The notes below the pieces were generated by a model, which was not told the origin of the DNA, made no database searches, and saw only the letters and a program-made list of their open reading frames with translations. Made by a program: the position numbers and the translations under genes. Positions 25,319 to 34,317 of a stretch of 64,000 bases of DNA are shown piece by piece. Location: positions 298,120 through 362,119 of the forward strand of contig NZ_UTKY01000122.1 in the NCBI RefSeq assembly GCF_900583165.1, given 5' to 3'. Positions within the stretch are counted from its first letter, which is position 1, and the number at the start of each line of letters is the position of its first letter. The stretch is from Pseudomonas viridiflava. GTDB lineage: Bacteria > Pseudomonadota > Gammaproteobacteria > Pseudomonadales > Pseudomonadaceae.

Positions 25319-26770
25319 TTATAAGCCCGGCAGGCCAATTCGTACCGTCTGGCGCAATGACTCATTCAAATCCACTGCCCGGGCCTGAACAAGCAACGAT
25401 TCCACCACATAGTAGAGCTCCGGCTCGTACCCCGCGAATCGTTCGAGGTCCTGGCGGTAAATCAAACGCTTGACCGGGGCGCCGTCGGGCCAGGATGGGC
25501 CAACCTGCTGCGTCTCGCTGAATACAACGACATCATTCAACCCTCGCACGTAACGTAGGATCACAGTGTGTTGGTCCGTTGGCAGACGCCATGGATACCA
25601 GGGGATATCCACCACGGCTGAGTTTGGAATGGGAAAAACAATATGGTTCGGGAACTTGTCAAAATAAGGCGCCTCAAGTCGGATAATCGAGCCGAACACC
25701 TTCGCAGACGTTGTTCTTGAGTACAGGTCTGCGGGCGGATTCTGCTTCCTCAACACGTACTTGATTTCCACGCGGCCTCCTGCAGCGGCGCGCACCACGC
25801 CATAGGGTACGTTATGCTGGACTGGCCTACCTGCCGTGGTGACCAACTCAAAATCACGATGCACAATTACGCCGCCATTCGGTGGGTAGGCGCGAAAGTC
25901 GATGTCGTACAGGCTTCCCTTCGGCGCCACGGTTGCTGAGTTGTACATCTCGATGGGCAGGTCCTGATTATTGAGGCGCTCGATATCGATAGTGCCTGGT
26001 GGGTCATTGGTGATGATGGCGGGACTTTCCAGCTTCGTACTGTCCAGATTTACCTGCACGGTGGTATCCGCGGATCGATCTGTCGATACATTGCCGACCC
26101 AATCCACCAGAAAAAAACCTACCAGCAAGTCGTCGCCATCCCCCCCTTCGATCAGTTGAGCGTGCGTGAGCGTGAACACCGTATCCAGACCAACACCCGC
26201 GACCGGCTGGATCACGAGCAAGTTGCCCCAACTGAAATGGATCTTGTCCGAACCGTGCATGCTTGGATAGGATTTAACGGTTACAGTGACCCCGCGAATG
26301 GCGTCCGGCGGATCGACAATGGTGGTCGACAATGTGAATTTGAGCGCCGAGTGCCCCATGCCAGGCAGCGGTGGGTTAGTATTTTTGCCACCTGGGAAGT
26401 CAGTCTTGACCAGCACGCTCAAGGTATTGGACGCGTCCTCGCCTCCTCCGTTGTAATGCACCACGTAACCCAATCGAACTTCGCCATCAGGCAGTTTGTT
26501 GCGCTCGATGCTGAAGAAATAATAGTTGGCAGTTTGATCGCCGTCCTTAAGCTGAAACGTTGCCAATTGTTCCAGCGCCGGCATGCGCACGATGATGATC
26601 TCATCACCCGGCGCAGCCAGCCAGTTTTTATCCACGACGACCGTCAAGCCCGCTGTCAGCAACCAGTCGCCAACGCCACCGTCATAGCCTGGGATGTTTA
26701 GTGTCATACCCGGGATCCTGACACGATCAAGCTGCTTGGGTTGGACCGGTGTTTTCGGTGCCTTTGCCAT
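25319..26770 (-). CDS. Ig-like repeat protein, function unknown (494-codon frame, 483 residues)
   Basis: From the ATG at 26770 (GGAGAGA ribosome site) the 483-residue protein starts MAKAPKTPVQ and is Pro-rich for its first 30 residues. No signal peptide or membrane segment is visible. The rest reads as about four repeated beta-sandwich units, each with a Tyr-containing strand near its end ('VEIKYVLRKQ', 'PELYYVVESL') and an 'ESLRQTV'-like closing strand. The same unit pattern occurs in the divergent protein starting at 27024 ('LRFEVFYTLLRNGQESLRET'), so the two are relatives. Codon use is less G/C-biased than in neighbours, hinting at acquisition. Export route and partner are unknown. Confidence 0.7.
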   Translation of the reverse strand: MAKAPKTPVQPKQLDRVRIPGMTLNIPGYDGGVGDWLLTAGLTVVVDKNWLAAPGDEIIIVRMPALEQLATFQLKDGDQTANYYFFSIERNKLPDGEVRLGYVVHYNGGGEDASNTLSVLVKTDFPGGKNTNPPLPGMGHSALKFTLSTTIVDPPDAIRGVTVTVKSYPSMHGSDKIHFSWGNLLVIQPVAGVGLDTVFTLTHAQLIEGGDGDDLLVGFFLVDWVGNVSTDRSADTTVQVNLDSTKLESPAIITNDPPGTIDIERLNNQDLPIEMYNSATVAPKGSLYDIDFRAYPPNGGVIVHRDFELVTTAGRPVQHNVPYGVVRAAAGGRVEIKYVLRKQNPPADLYSRTTSAKVFGSIIRLEAPYFDKFPNHIVFPIPNSAVVDIPWYPWRLPTDQHTVILRYVRGLNDVVVFSETQQVGPSWPDGAPVKRLIYRQDLERFAGYEPELYYVVESLLVQARAVDLNESLRQTVRIGLPGL

Positions 26771-27023
26771 GGGGTCTCTCCGACTAACCAAGCGAACACT
26801 CAAGCCACGTTACTGGGCCTTTGCCGTCAATCAGACACTCCCGAGATAGCCATGGCTACTGTCAGTGTTGACAGGTGGCGACGGACGGTGGCCTGGGAGA
26901 CGGCATCTGCAATCAAGCCTTTGCGCCTCTCTTTTTCATTCGTCGCGACCTGTCAGAGTTCACAGTAGCCAAGGGTATTCATTCAGGTGTTTGATTTAGC
27001 TAAATGCCTACGAGGCAACTCCT

Positions 27024-30000
27024 ATGGTCAAGCGATATACACCCGCCAGTACGTCCGCGCCCGACCTGCCGCCGGTCGAAATTGGACTCTTGCAGCCTCC
27101 GATCCCAGACGATCATGAAGGCGCGGATAACGGTATCGGCCTGCGGCATATTGAAGTTCCGCTGGTTGTGCATATTGCCCGGCCGCAAGCAACGCCCCTG
27201 ACCACCCACTTCAAGCTTCATTGGGGGCCAGGCGACGCGGTAGCGTTCAACCAAATTCGTGAGGGCGACGAAGACCTGACTCGTATCCCGTTCACTGTGC
27301 CCCGCAATATCATTCGCGAGTCGTGGGCGGACCCGGTATTCGTTCAAGTCATTCGGCCCAGTGGTAACCCGTCAGAAACTCTGCCACTGCGTTTGCGCGT
27401 TAATCTTCGCCGCCCGGGTCGAGTAGCACCGGAACCCACCCACGATGGCAATCGCAACCTCGTATTAGAGTTGCCGGCAGATGTCGAGTTGGGGGGAGTT
27501 AGTGACGACCGGGCAAAACTGGGCGTTGAAATTACGTTCCGACACTGGCTGGACATGGCGGCCTACGACCTGCTCAGGCTGGTGTGGGGCTATGAAGTCA
27601 TCGAGTACCTCGTACAACCGGCTGACGTCGGCTTTGATATCACCCTGATCGTCGGCTACCAGACCATCGTCGATGTGGGCGATAGCGAGCTATTGCCGGT
27701 GTTCTTTCAAGTGATAGGGCCCACCGGCAATGCGCCAGACCCAAGGGCGCCATGGTCAGTCATATCGTGGATTTCGGTCTACCTGCAGAGTGATCGCCTG
27801 GATGCTCCCTGGTTGGAGTTTCCCGATACGGCACCGGCCATCGACTTGGGCGAATTAGGCAATCAACACGTAAAAATCGGGCTATATGTCTCCGCCGCCG
27901 ACGCCCGTCTCTATGAGCGCGTCTTCTTAATCTGGGCCGGCACCAGTGAACACGGCTCTGTACCTCATGTGGACGATCAAACGTTAGTCGGTGGCAGGAC
28001 TTACTATTTCGACATACCTAACGACATGGTCAAGGCCATTGCCAATGGCAGTACCACGGTACATTACCTGCTGGAGGGCAACGGGCAACCGACCAAGCGC
28101 TCACACAACTTGTTCCTGTCGATTATCGGTGAGGCCGTGCAATGGCTCGCACCCTGGGTGGTTGAAGCGGACGCAGGCATTATCAATCCTGAACTCGCAA
28201 AGATTACCGTCAGATTCCCCGAACAGACAACCTGGGCGCCAGACGACGATATCCAAATCACCCTCGTGGTGAACGACACCAACAATACGGTCGAATACAA
28301 GCAAAGCCAACGGTTTGACAGCATCCCAAACGACGAGGGTGTGCTGTCGTTTACAGTACAGAATGCCAATCTCCGGCGGTTTGACGGGCTACGCTTTGAG
28401 GTGTTCTACACCCTGTTGCGCAACGGGCAAGAGTCCTTGCGTGAAACCTACCAAGTGGGCGAGCCCAAACGTGATATGGACGCGCCAGACATTGAAATGG
28501 CATCGAGCGGGCTGCTCAACCCAGACGAAGTAACCAGTGGAGCAAAAGTATTTGCCCCTTTCACCGGCACACTTGCAAACGACAAGATGGTGCTGGGGTG
28601 GACAGGCCCGGTAGCCAGCACTCAAGTCGAATATAGCGTAATCGGCAATGGCGACCTTGCTGAGTTTGTGGTGCCGCACTCATTCGTCGAGGGCAATCTG
28701 GATCAACGCGTCCTGGCCTCCTATACGCTGAATCGTGGACTGGAACCTACACGTTACTCCGAAATCACTTCAGTGCTGATCGCCCGTAGCCTGATTGACC
28801 TTCCACCACCAGACTTACTCAAAGCGACCATTACCGGCCCCGGTGCTGCCACATTAGAGCCACTGAACGCGCCAAATGGTAGCGAACTGTTGGTCAAATA
28901 CAGCGGAATGCATAAAGACGATGACATCCAGGTCTCTATGAGCGGAACTGATGGTGACGGTTCCCCCCATATTCCAAGCAAACCAGGTGATGGGGTTGCA
29001 CAACAGGTGTCGTTTGATATCTCCAGAACGGCAATTGCGGCCAACATCCGTAACAGCGATACGTTCGTGACGTTCCGGTACGTGGTCACGCGCAATGGCA
29101 AGACGACTGACTCACAGGTATTGACGGTACGGGTGCTGCCTATTCCCCAGGAAGAGTTGCTGAAAACCCTCATCCGCATTAACGAGGCGGACCCACTTAC
29201 CCGAATACTTGACCTGGCGAAAGTGCCTGGCGGCGCGACAGCCTATATCGGTACCTGGTCTTTTATTACGCAGCACTGGCCGGTGTGGCTCGCCCTGATT
29301 GGGAAAAAGAACGGCGTGGATTATCCGATCACCCTACTCAACGGGGCTACAGGCGATCGGGTATCGCCCAGTTGGGTGAGTGCGGGTCGTTATGAACACC
29401 CGGTACTGGCCGCCGAGCTCAATGGGTTGGACCATGCTTCAACACTGATAATGGAATTTCGCGCGGCGTTCAGTAGCAGCACGGTACTGGCAGATGCAAT
29501 CGTGTTTCCCCGGGTGGCCTACACTATTTTGAAAGCCGCACCATTGAGCATTGACACCTCGACCATGATTTTGAACGGGCGAGCCATTATTGCTCCTGGC
29601 TGGCCACGCAATGGCCAGGAATACGTGGGCAATGCCCAAATACGCTCGGCACAGGGAGGCGCTCTTCCCTATACGTACACGTCAAGAAATTCAAATATCG
29701 CACAGGTCACATCAGCCAATGGCGATATCAGGGGGATGACGAACGGCAGCACTTATATTGACGTAAAGGACAACGCAGGCAATACCGTGTCGTACCGGGT
29801 AGACGTCAGCAATGTATGGCAACTGCTTTTACATCCCGGCCAGCTAGGGTATCCCGGCGCCATCGCCTGGAGAAACTCGGTAGCGGGTGCCGTCGGTGTG
29901 CCTTATTACGATGGCGTCGACCTCATGGAGAGGGTGTATGGCCCCGCTTCACAATTTCCAGTGCCGTACGACTCAGCTTACTGGACATGCCTGGAGGGCA

Positions 30001-30113
30001 GTTGTGACTTTGCCACAGCATTGATGTGGGACACCCGACAGCCGAATGTATTGAGGTGCGTGGGCAGGCATATAACCGTGCATGCATGGTGCATGACGCC
30101 GGTACGTCCCTGA
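27024..30113 (+). CDS. Large Ig-like repeat protein with Big2-like module and Cys-rich C-terminal domain
   Basis: The 1029-residue protein has no N-terminal signal peptide. I see about six beta-sandwich units of roughly 90-120 residues between 40 and 735, each ending in a 'Y-x-L/V' strand and a short Ser/Thr-rich turn. A less regular segment follows (735-860), then a Big2-like module at about 875-945 ('SRNSNIAQVTSANGDIRGMT', 'STYIDVKDNAGNTVSYRV'). The last 85 residues contain four Cys ('YWTCLEGSCDF', 'VLRCVGRHI', 'HAWCM'), suggesting disulfides and a binding module. It is divergent from the related gene ending at 25319, and a terminator follows it. The overall look is an adhesin or surface-recognition protein; this is inference. 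Confidence 0.75.
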   Translation: MVKRYTPASTSAPDLPPVEIGLLQPPIPDDHEGADNGIGLRHIEVPLVVHIARPQATPLTTHFKLHWGPGDAVAFNQIREGDEDLTRIPFTVPRNIIRESWADPVFVQVIRPSGNPSETLPLRLRVNLRRPGRVAPEPTHDGNRNLVLELPADVELGGVSDDRAKLGVEITFRHWLDMAAYDLLRLVWGYEVIEYLVQPADVGFDITLIVGYQTIVDVGDSELLPVFFQVIGPTGNAPDPRAPWSVISWISVYLQSDRLDAPWLEFPDTAPAIDLGELGNQHVKIGLYVSAADARLYERVFLIWAGTSEHGSVPHVDDQTLVGGRTYYFDIPNDMVKAIANGSTTVHYLLEGNGQPTKRSHNLFLSIIGEAVQWLAPWVVEADAGIINPELAKITVRFPEQTTWAPDDDIQITLVVNDTNNTVEYKQSQRFDSIPNDEGVLSFTVQNANLRRFDGLRFEVFYTLLRNGQESLRETYQVGEPKRDMDAPDIEMASSGLLNPDEVTSGAKVFAPFTGTLANDKMVLGWTGPVASTQVEYSVIGNGDLAEFVVPHSFVEGNLDQRVLASYTLNRGLEPTRYSEITSVLIARSLIDLPPPDLLKATITGPGAATLEPLNAPNGSELLVKYSGMHKDDDIQVSMSGTDGDGSPHIPSKPGDGVAQQVSFDISRTAIAANIRNSDTFVTFRYVVTRNGKTTDSQVLTVRVLPIPQEELLKTLIRINEADPLTRILDLAKVPGGATAYIGTWSFITQHWPVWLALIGKKNGVDYPITLLNGATGDRVSPSWVSAGRYEHPVLAAELNGLDHASTLIMEFRAAFSSSTVLADAIVFPRVAYTILKAAPLSIDTSTMILNGRAIIAPGWPRNGQEYVGNAQIRSAQGGALPYTYTSRNSNIAQVTSANGDIRGMTNGSTYIDVKDNAGNTVSYRVDVSNVWQLLLHPGQLGYPGAIAWRNSVAGAVGVPYYDGVDLMERVYGPASQFPVPYDSAYWTCLEGSCDFATALMWDTRQPNVLRCVGRHITVHAWCMTPVRP

Positions 30114-30128
30114 TAAATGGCGTACAAC

Positions 30129-30165
30129 GCCGGAGCGATAAGCACGCTATCGCTCCCGGCCTTTA
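30129..30165 (+). terminator. Terminator of the large repeat-protein gene
   Basis: GCCGGAGCGATA pairs with TATCGCTCCCGGC (one bulged base), followed by CTTTAA. It lies 15 bases after the stop codon at 30113. Confidence 0.6.
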
Positions 30166-30221
30166 ATCCCCACTTAATCCCCCCACAACAGCATCCGAGC
30201 AACCCCCTCGGAGCCTTGTCG

Positions 30222-31223
30222 ATGTCTCTAACCCGCGCCTTTTGCATCGCCGGCCTGCTGACTGCCAGCGCCGCCCCCGCCTTCGCCGCCACTTATGGCC
30301 CTGAGCTGCAAGGCTTCCAATACCCCTACCCGCTTGAACACTTTCAATTCCAATCCCAGGGCAAATCCCTGCAAATGGGCTACATGGACGTTGCCGCCAA
30401 AGGCAAACCCAACGGGCGCAGCGTGGTGCTGATGCACGGCAAAAACTTCTGCGGCGCCACCTGGGAAGGTTCGATTAAGGCCCTGAGCGAGGCGGGCTAC
30501 CGCGTGATTGCCCCAGACCAGATTGGTTTCTGTTCATCCAGCAAGCCCGATCACTACCAATACAGTTTTCAGCAGCTGGCACTGAACACCCACCAACTCC
30601 TGGAAAAACTTGGCATTCAAAAGGCCACCCTCCTCGGCCACTCCACCGGTGGCATGCTTGCTACCCGTTACGCGCTGATGTACCCCGAACAAACCGAGCA
30701 GCTTGCCCTGGTCAACCCTATTGGTCTGGAAGACTGGAAAGCACTGGGCGTGCCCTCTCTGAGCGTCGATCAATGGTATCAACGCGAGCTGAAAGTCAGC
30801 GCCGAGGGTATTCGCAAGTACCAACTCAACACCTATTACGTCGGGCGTTGGAAGCCAGAATATGAGCGTTGGGTAGACATGTACGCAGGCTTGAGCAGTG
30901 GCCCGGGACACACGCTGGTTGCGTGGAATTCGGCATTGATTTACGACATGATCTTCACCCAGCCGGTGTACTACGAGTTCAAGAATTTGCAGATGCCCAC
31001 GCTGCTCCTGATCGGCACGTCCGATAACACCGCCATTGGCAAAGACGTCGCACCGCCAGCGGTCAAGGCCAAGCTGGGTAATTATGCGGTGCTGGGCAAG
31101 CAGGTCGCCAAGCTGATCCCCCACTCGACGCTGGTGGAGTTCCCGGGCCTGGGGCATGCGCCGCAAATGGAAGAACCGGCCCAGTTCCACAAAGCGCTGT
31201 TGCAGGGTTTGAATGCCCTTTAA
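30222..31223 (+). CDS. Exported alpha/beta-fold hydrolase
   Basis: From the ATG at 30222 the product has 333 residues and starts with a signal peptide (MSLTRAFC, hydrophobic core, cut near AFA). 'LMHGKNFCGATWEG' gives the oxyanion loop, 'GHSTGGMLATRYAL' carries the nucleophile Ser, 'IGTSDNTAIG' the acid and 'GLGHAPQMEEP' the His. It should act on an unknown ester or amide in the periplasm. An upstream ATG at 30117 lies in the terminator of the previous gene and would hide the signal peptide. The next gene follows after 25 bases. Confidence 0.85.
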   Translation: MSLTRAFCIAGLLTASAAPAFAATYGPELQGFQYPYPLEHFQFQSQGKSLQMGYMDVAAKGKPNGRSVVLMHGKNFCGATWEGSIKALSEAGYRVIAPDQIGFCSSSKPDHYQYSFQQLALNTHQLLEKLGIQKATLLGHSTGGMLATRYALMYPEQTEQLALVNPIGLEDWKALGVPSLSVDQWYQRELKVSAEGIRKYQLNTYYVGRWKPEYERWVDMYAGLSSGPGHTLVAWNSALIYDMIFTQPVYYEFKNLQMPTLLLIGTSDNTAIGKDVAPPAVKAKLGNYAVLGKQVAKLIPHSTLVEFPGLGHAPQMEEPAQFHKALLQGLNAL

Positions 31224-31248
31224 CCCAAACTTTTCGAGGCACTCGTGA

Positions 31249-32202
31249 ATGTCGGTACAGATTGCAGTCATTGATGATTGGCAGAATGTGGCCAGTGATG
31301 TGGTGGATTGGTCGGCCCTTGAGGCGGTTGGCCAGGTGCATTTCCTGCACGACTACCCGGCAGATACAGCCGCGATGATCGAGCGCTTAATAGGGTTTGA
31401 CGTTATTTGCGTCATGCGCGAACGCTCGACCTTCGATAAAGCCCTGCTGCAAGGCCTGCCTAAGCTTAAGTTGCTGGTGACTGGCGGCATGCGCAACGCC
31501 GCGATCGACATTCCCGCCGCCAAAGCACTAGGCATCACTGTGTGCGGCACCGACAGCTATAAACACGCGGCGCCGGAGTTGACCTGGGCGCTGATCATGG
31601 CCTCAACCCGTAACCTTCTGGCCGAAGCCAATTCGCTGCGCGCCGGCGGGTGGCAGGTTGGTCTAGGGGGAGATCTGTACGGCAAGACGCTGGGAATCCT
31701 TGGCCTGGGCAGCATCGGCCAGAAGGTCGCGCAGTTCGCCCAAGTGTTCGGCATGCGTGTGATTGCCTGGAGTGAAAACCTCACGCCGGAACGCGCAGCA
31801 CAATGCGGCGTGACCTGGGTCAGCAAACAGGCGCTATTTGAACAGGCGGATATTCTAACCGTGCACCTGGTACTCAGCGAACGCAGCCGTGGCTTGGTGG
31901 ATGCCCAAGCGCTGAGCTGGATGAAACCGAGCGCGCGCTTGGTCAATACCGCCCGAGGGCCGATTGTGGATGAGCAGGCGTTGGTGGCTGCACTGGAAAG
32001 TGGCCGTCTGGCAGGGGCTGCACTGGATGTGTTCACCCAAGAGCCATTGCCAGTGGATCACCTCTTGCGCCGCTTGCCCAATGTGCTGGCCGCGCCCCAT
32101 GTGGGGTATGTGAGTGAGCAGAATTATCGGCAGTTTTATCAGCAGATGATCGAAGACATCCAGGCCTGGGCCAAAGGCGCGCCCATTAGAGTGCTTGCCT
32201 GA
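31249..32202 (+). CDS. D-isomer-specific 2-hydroxyacid dehydrogenase family protein
   Basis: The 317-residue cytosolic protein shows the NAD-binding loop GLGSIGQ (about residue 152), 'LVNTARGPIVDEQALVAAL' with the catalytic Arg, a Glu in 'LDVFTQEPLP', and 'LAAPHVGYVSE' with the catalytic His. These are all elements of the D-2-hydroxyacid dehydrogenase family, which interconverts 2-keto and D-2-hydroxy acids with NAD(P)H. The exact substrate is not predictable. It may be co-transcribed with the hydrolase gene upstream and is followed by a REPIN. Confidence 0.88.
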   Translation: MSVQIAVIDDWQNVASDVVDWSALEAVGQVHFLHDYPADTAAMIERLIGFDVICVMRERSTFDKALLQGLPKLKLLVTGGMRNAAIDIPAAKALGITVCGTDSYKHAAPELTWALIMASTRNLLAEANSLRAGGWQVGLGGDLYGKTLGILGLGSIGQKVAQFAQVFGMRVIAWSENLTPERAAQCGVTWVSKQALFEQADILTVHLVLSERSRGLVDAQALSWMKPSARLVNTARGPIVDEQALVAALESGRLAGAALDVFTQEPLPVDHLLRRLPNVLAAPHVGYVSEQNYRQFYQQMIEDIQAWAKGAPIRVLA

Positions 32203-32230
32203 CGCACCACCCCGGCGCGATACCCTTGTA

Positions 32231-32357
32231 GTGAGCGGGCTTGCCCCGCGCTGCGTGGCGAGGCCGCCCTGATAGGGTACGCCGCAGTGTTTCAGTAAAA
32301 CCGCAGCGCCTCGATTTGGGGCGGCTTCGCCACCCAGCGCGGGGCAAGCCCGCTCAC
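32231..32357. repeat. REPIN (two inverted REP sequences)
   Basis: GTGAGCGGGCTTGCCCCGCG at the left end appears reverse-complemented at the right end. The flanks differ from the REPIN at 13530 (GTGAGC instead of GTGGGAGC), so this is another REP subtype. It separates the dehydrogenase gene from the glg-tre cluster. Confidence 0.9.
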
Positions 32358-32634
32358 CACAGCAAGCTCCCTCACTACAAAAAGCCAACTTTCAAATGCT
32401 GTTTTGAAAGCTGCATAAGGTTACAAGTTTTTTGTCCTACAAAATTCTCTCACAAACCCTACGGGCTCTGGGATCTGTCCTAGACTGATGACCGATGGGT
32501 CCGATCTAAAACAAAAACCCCGCAAAAAATCGAAACTTTCCAACTCTGCCGTAGGTCCAGTTTTAAGGTAAGGCGATTCATCGGCGTTTACCGCTGATGC
32601 CCGCCCATCCAATCTTTTTTCGAGATTCGTGCAA

Positions 32635-32651
32635 CTGGCATACGCCTTGCC
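32635..32651 (+). promoter_or_regulatory. Sigma-54-like promoter of the glg-tre cluster
   Basis: CTGGCA followed by TTGCC has the invariant GG (32637-32638) and GC (32649-32650) with exactly 10 bases between, the -24/-12 spacing of RpoN promoters. The same bases form the dyad CTGGCA-N7-TGCCAG, so a repressor site is an alternative reading. Confidence 0.4.
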
Positions 32652-32698
32652 AGTTTGTACAGTGCTTGTGCGCCTGGCCGCAGGATGCGGTCATCGGA

Positions 32699-32721
32699 GC
32701 TAATGGCAGCGGGCCATTAGC
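32699..32721 (+). promoter_or_regulatory. Hairpin in the glgA leader
   Basis: GCTAATGGC and GCCATTAGC form a perfect 9-bp stem with a 5-base loop. It ends 12 bases before the GGGAGAG ribosome site of glgA and has no T tract, which suggests translational control or RNA stability rather than termination. Confidence 0.45.
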
Positions 32722-32744
32722 CGACCAACATGTGGGAGAGAACT

Positions 32745-34298
32745 ATGATCAGTGCCGCTGTAGATATTCAGGGAGAGCGTGTCAGTCAGGCGGTAGGGGG
32801 ACCTTCACTGGTCGACCTGCCCAACACTGTGCGGCCGATCGTGAGTCAAAATCCCAATCGCAAGAAAGTCCTGTTTGTGACCTCCGAGTTTGCCGACCTG
32901 GTGAAAACCGGTGGTCTGGGTGATGTATCTGCTGCCCTGCCCCGCGCCATGGCGCACCTGCACGATGTGCGCGTGTTGATCCCCGGCTACCCGCAAGTGA
33001 TGGAAAGCGACAACCCGATCCATATCGTCGGCGAACTGGGTGGCCACGCTGCGCTGCCGCCGTGCAAGATCGGGCGCATGGACCTTAAGGATGGCCTGGT
33101 CATCTACGTATTGATCTGCCCTGAACTCTACGAGCGTGAAGGCACCCCCTACGGCGCCAACAATGGCCGCGACTGGCCGGACAACCATATTCGCTTCGCC
33201 CGCCTGGGCTTGGCTGCCGCTGATATGGCTGCCAACCTGGCGCAGATCCACTGGTGCCCAGACCTGGTGCACGCCCACGACTGGCCCGCTGGCCTCGCCC
33301 CGGCCTATATGCACTGGCGCGGGTCGCGTACCCCGACCCTGTTCACCATCCATAACCTCGCCTATCAGGGCGTGGTCAGCCTGGCCTCGACGCCGGAGCT
33401 GGGCATCCCGCCCCACGCCCTACAACAGGAAGGCATGGAGTTCTACGGCAAGATGTCGTTCCTCAAGGCCGGCATGGCGTATTCCAGTCATATCACCACA
33501 GTGAGCGCCACTTACGCGCAGGAAATCACCACGCCCGAATTTGGTTGCGGCCTGGATGGCTTTTTAGCCAGCAAGACCCAACAGGGCCTGCTCAGCGGTA
33601 TTCCAAACGGCATCGATGAAAGCTGGGAAACCTCTACTGACCCCCACCTGCAACACAATTTCAATATCGGTGACTGGGAAGGCAAAGCCATCAATGCCGC
33701 TCATGTCCGTGAGTTGTTTGGCTTGCATGACTCGACTGGCCCGCTGTTCGCGGTGGTCTCGCGCCTGGTTTATCAGAAAGGCTTGGACCTTACCGAAGCC
33801 GTTGCCAGTTTTATCGTCGAGAATGGCGGCCAAATCGCAATCATCGGCCGTGGCGAGCCAGAAGAAGAACACGCCATGCGTGAGCTGGCCCTGCGCTTCC
33901 CAGGCCAGGTAGGTGTACGCATTGGTTTCAACGAAACCGACGCCCGCCGCATGTTCGCCGGCAGCGATTTCCTGCTGATGCCTTCGCGGTATGAGCCGTG
34001 CGGCCTGAGCCAGATGTACGCCCAACGCTTCGGCTCGCTGCCGGTAGCGCGCAATACCGGCGGCCTGGCGGACACCATTGAAAATGGCGTCACGGGATTT
34101 CTATTCAATGAGTCCACCGTAGAAAGCTACGAAGAAGCCTTGAGCCGTGCGTTCAAGGTGTTTGCCTACCCCGGCCTGCTCAACGCCATGCGTTGCCGCG
34201 CCATGACCCAACCCTTTAACTGGTGCCAGGCAGTAGAACCCTACGCCGAGCTGTATGAACAGTTGGTAGTCAAAGCCCAGGGGAAATCCGCTAAATAA
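32745..34298 (+). CDS. glgA: Glycogen synthase (ADP-glucose starch synthase)
   Basis: The 517-residue GT5 enzyme transfers glucose from ADP-glucose to alpha-1,4-glucan in the cytosol. 'LVKTGGLGDV' holds the KTGGL sugar-nucleotide motif, preceded by an unusual 45-residue extension, and the C-terminal half has 'MPSRYEPCGLSQMYAQRFGS' and 'VARNTGGLADTIENG'. The ATG at 32745 follows GGGAGAG; the ATG at 32730 lies at the ribosome site itself and is rejected. It opens a cluster in which treZ follows after 19 bases, so glucan made here is available for conversion to trehalose. Confidence 0.93.
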   Translation: MISAAVDIQGERVSQAVGGPSLVDLPNTVRPIVSQNPNRKKVLFVTSEFADLVKTGGLGDVSAALPRAMAHLHDVRVLIPGYPQVMESDNPIHIVGELGGHAALPPCKIGRMDLKDGLVIYVLICPELYEREGTPYGANNGRDWPDNHIRFARLGLAAADMAANLAQIHWCPDLVHAHDWPAGLAPAYMHWRGSRTPTLFTIHNLAYQGVVSLASTPELGIPPHALQQEGMEFYGKMSFLKAGMAYSSHITTVSATYAQEITTPEFGCGLDGFLASKTQQGLLSGIPNGIDESWETSTDPHLQHNFNIGDWEGKAINAAHVRELFGLHDSTGPLFAVVSRLVYQKGLDLTEAVASFIVENGGQIAIIGRGEPEEEHAMRELALRFPGQVGVRIGFNETDARRMFAGSDFLLMPSRYEPCGLSQMYAQRFGSLPVARNTGGLADTIENGVTGFLFNESTVESYEEALSRAFKVFAYPGLLNAMRCRAMTQPFNWCQAVEPYAELYEQLVVKAQGKSAK

Positions 34299-34317
34299 TC
34301 AAGGGAGGTCTCTATAG

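Larger units (their letters stand above)
32358..32744 (+). other. Long leader region upstream of glgA
   Basis: About 390 bases hold no convincing gene. They contain a sigma-54-like -24/-12 element near 32635 and a perfect 9-bp hairpin at 32699-32721 close to the glgA ribosome site. The first part (32400-32560) is AT-rich and shows nothing I can name. Confidence 0.5.
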
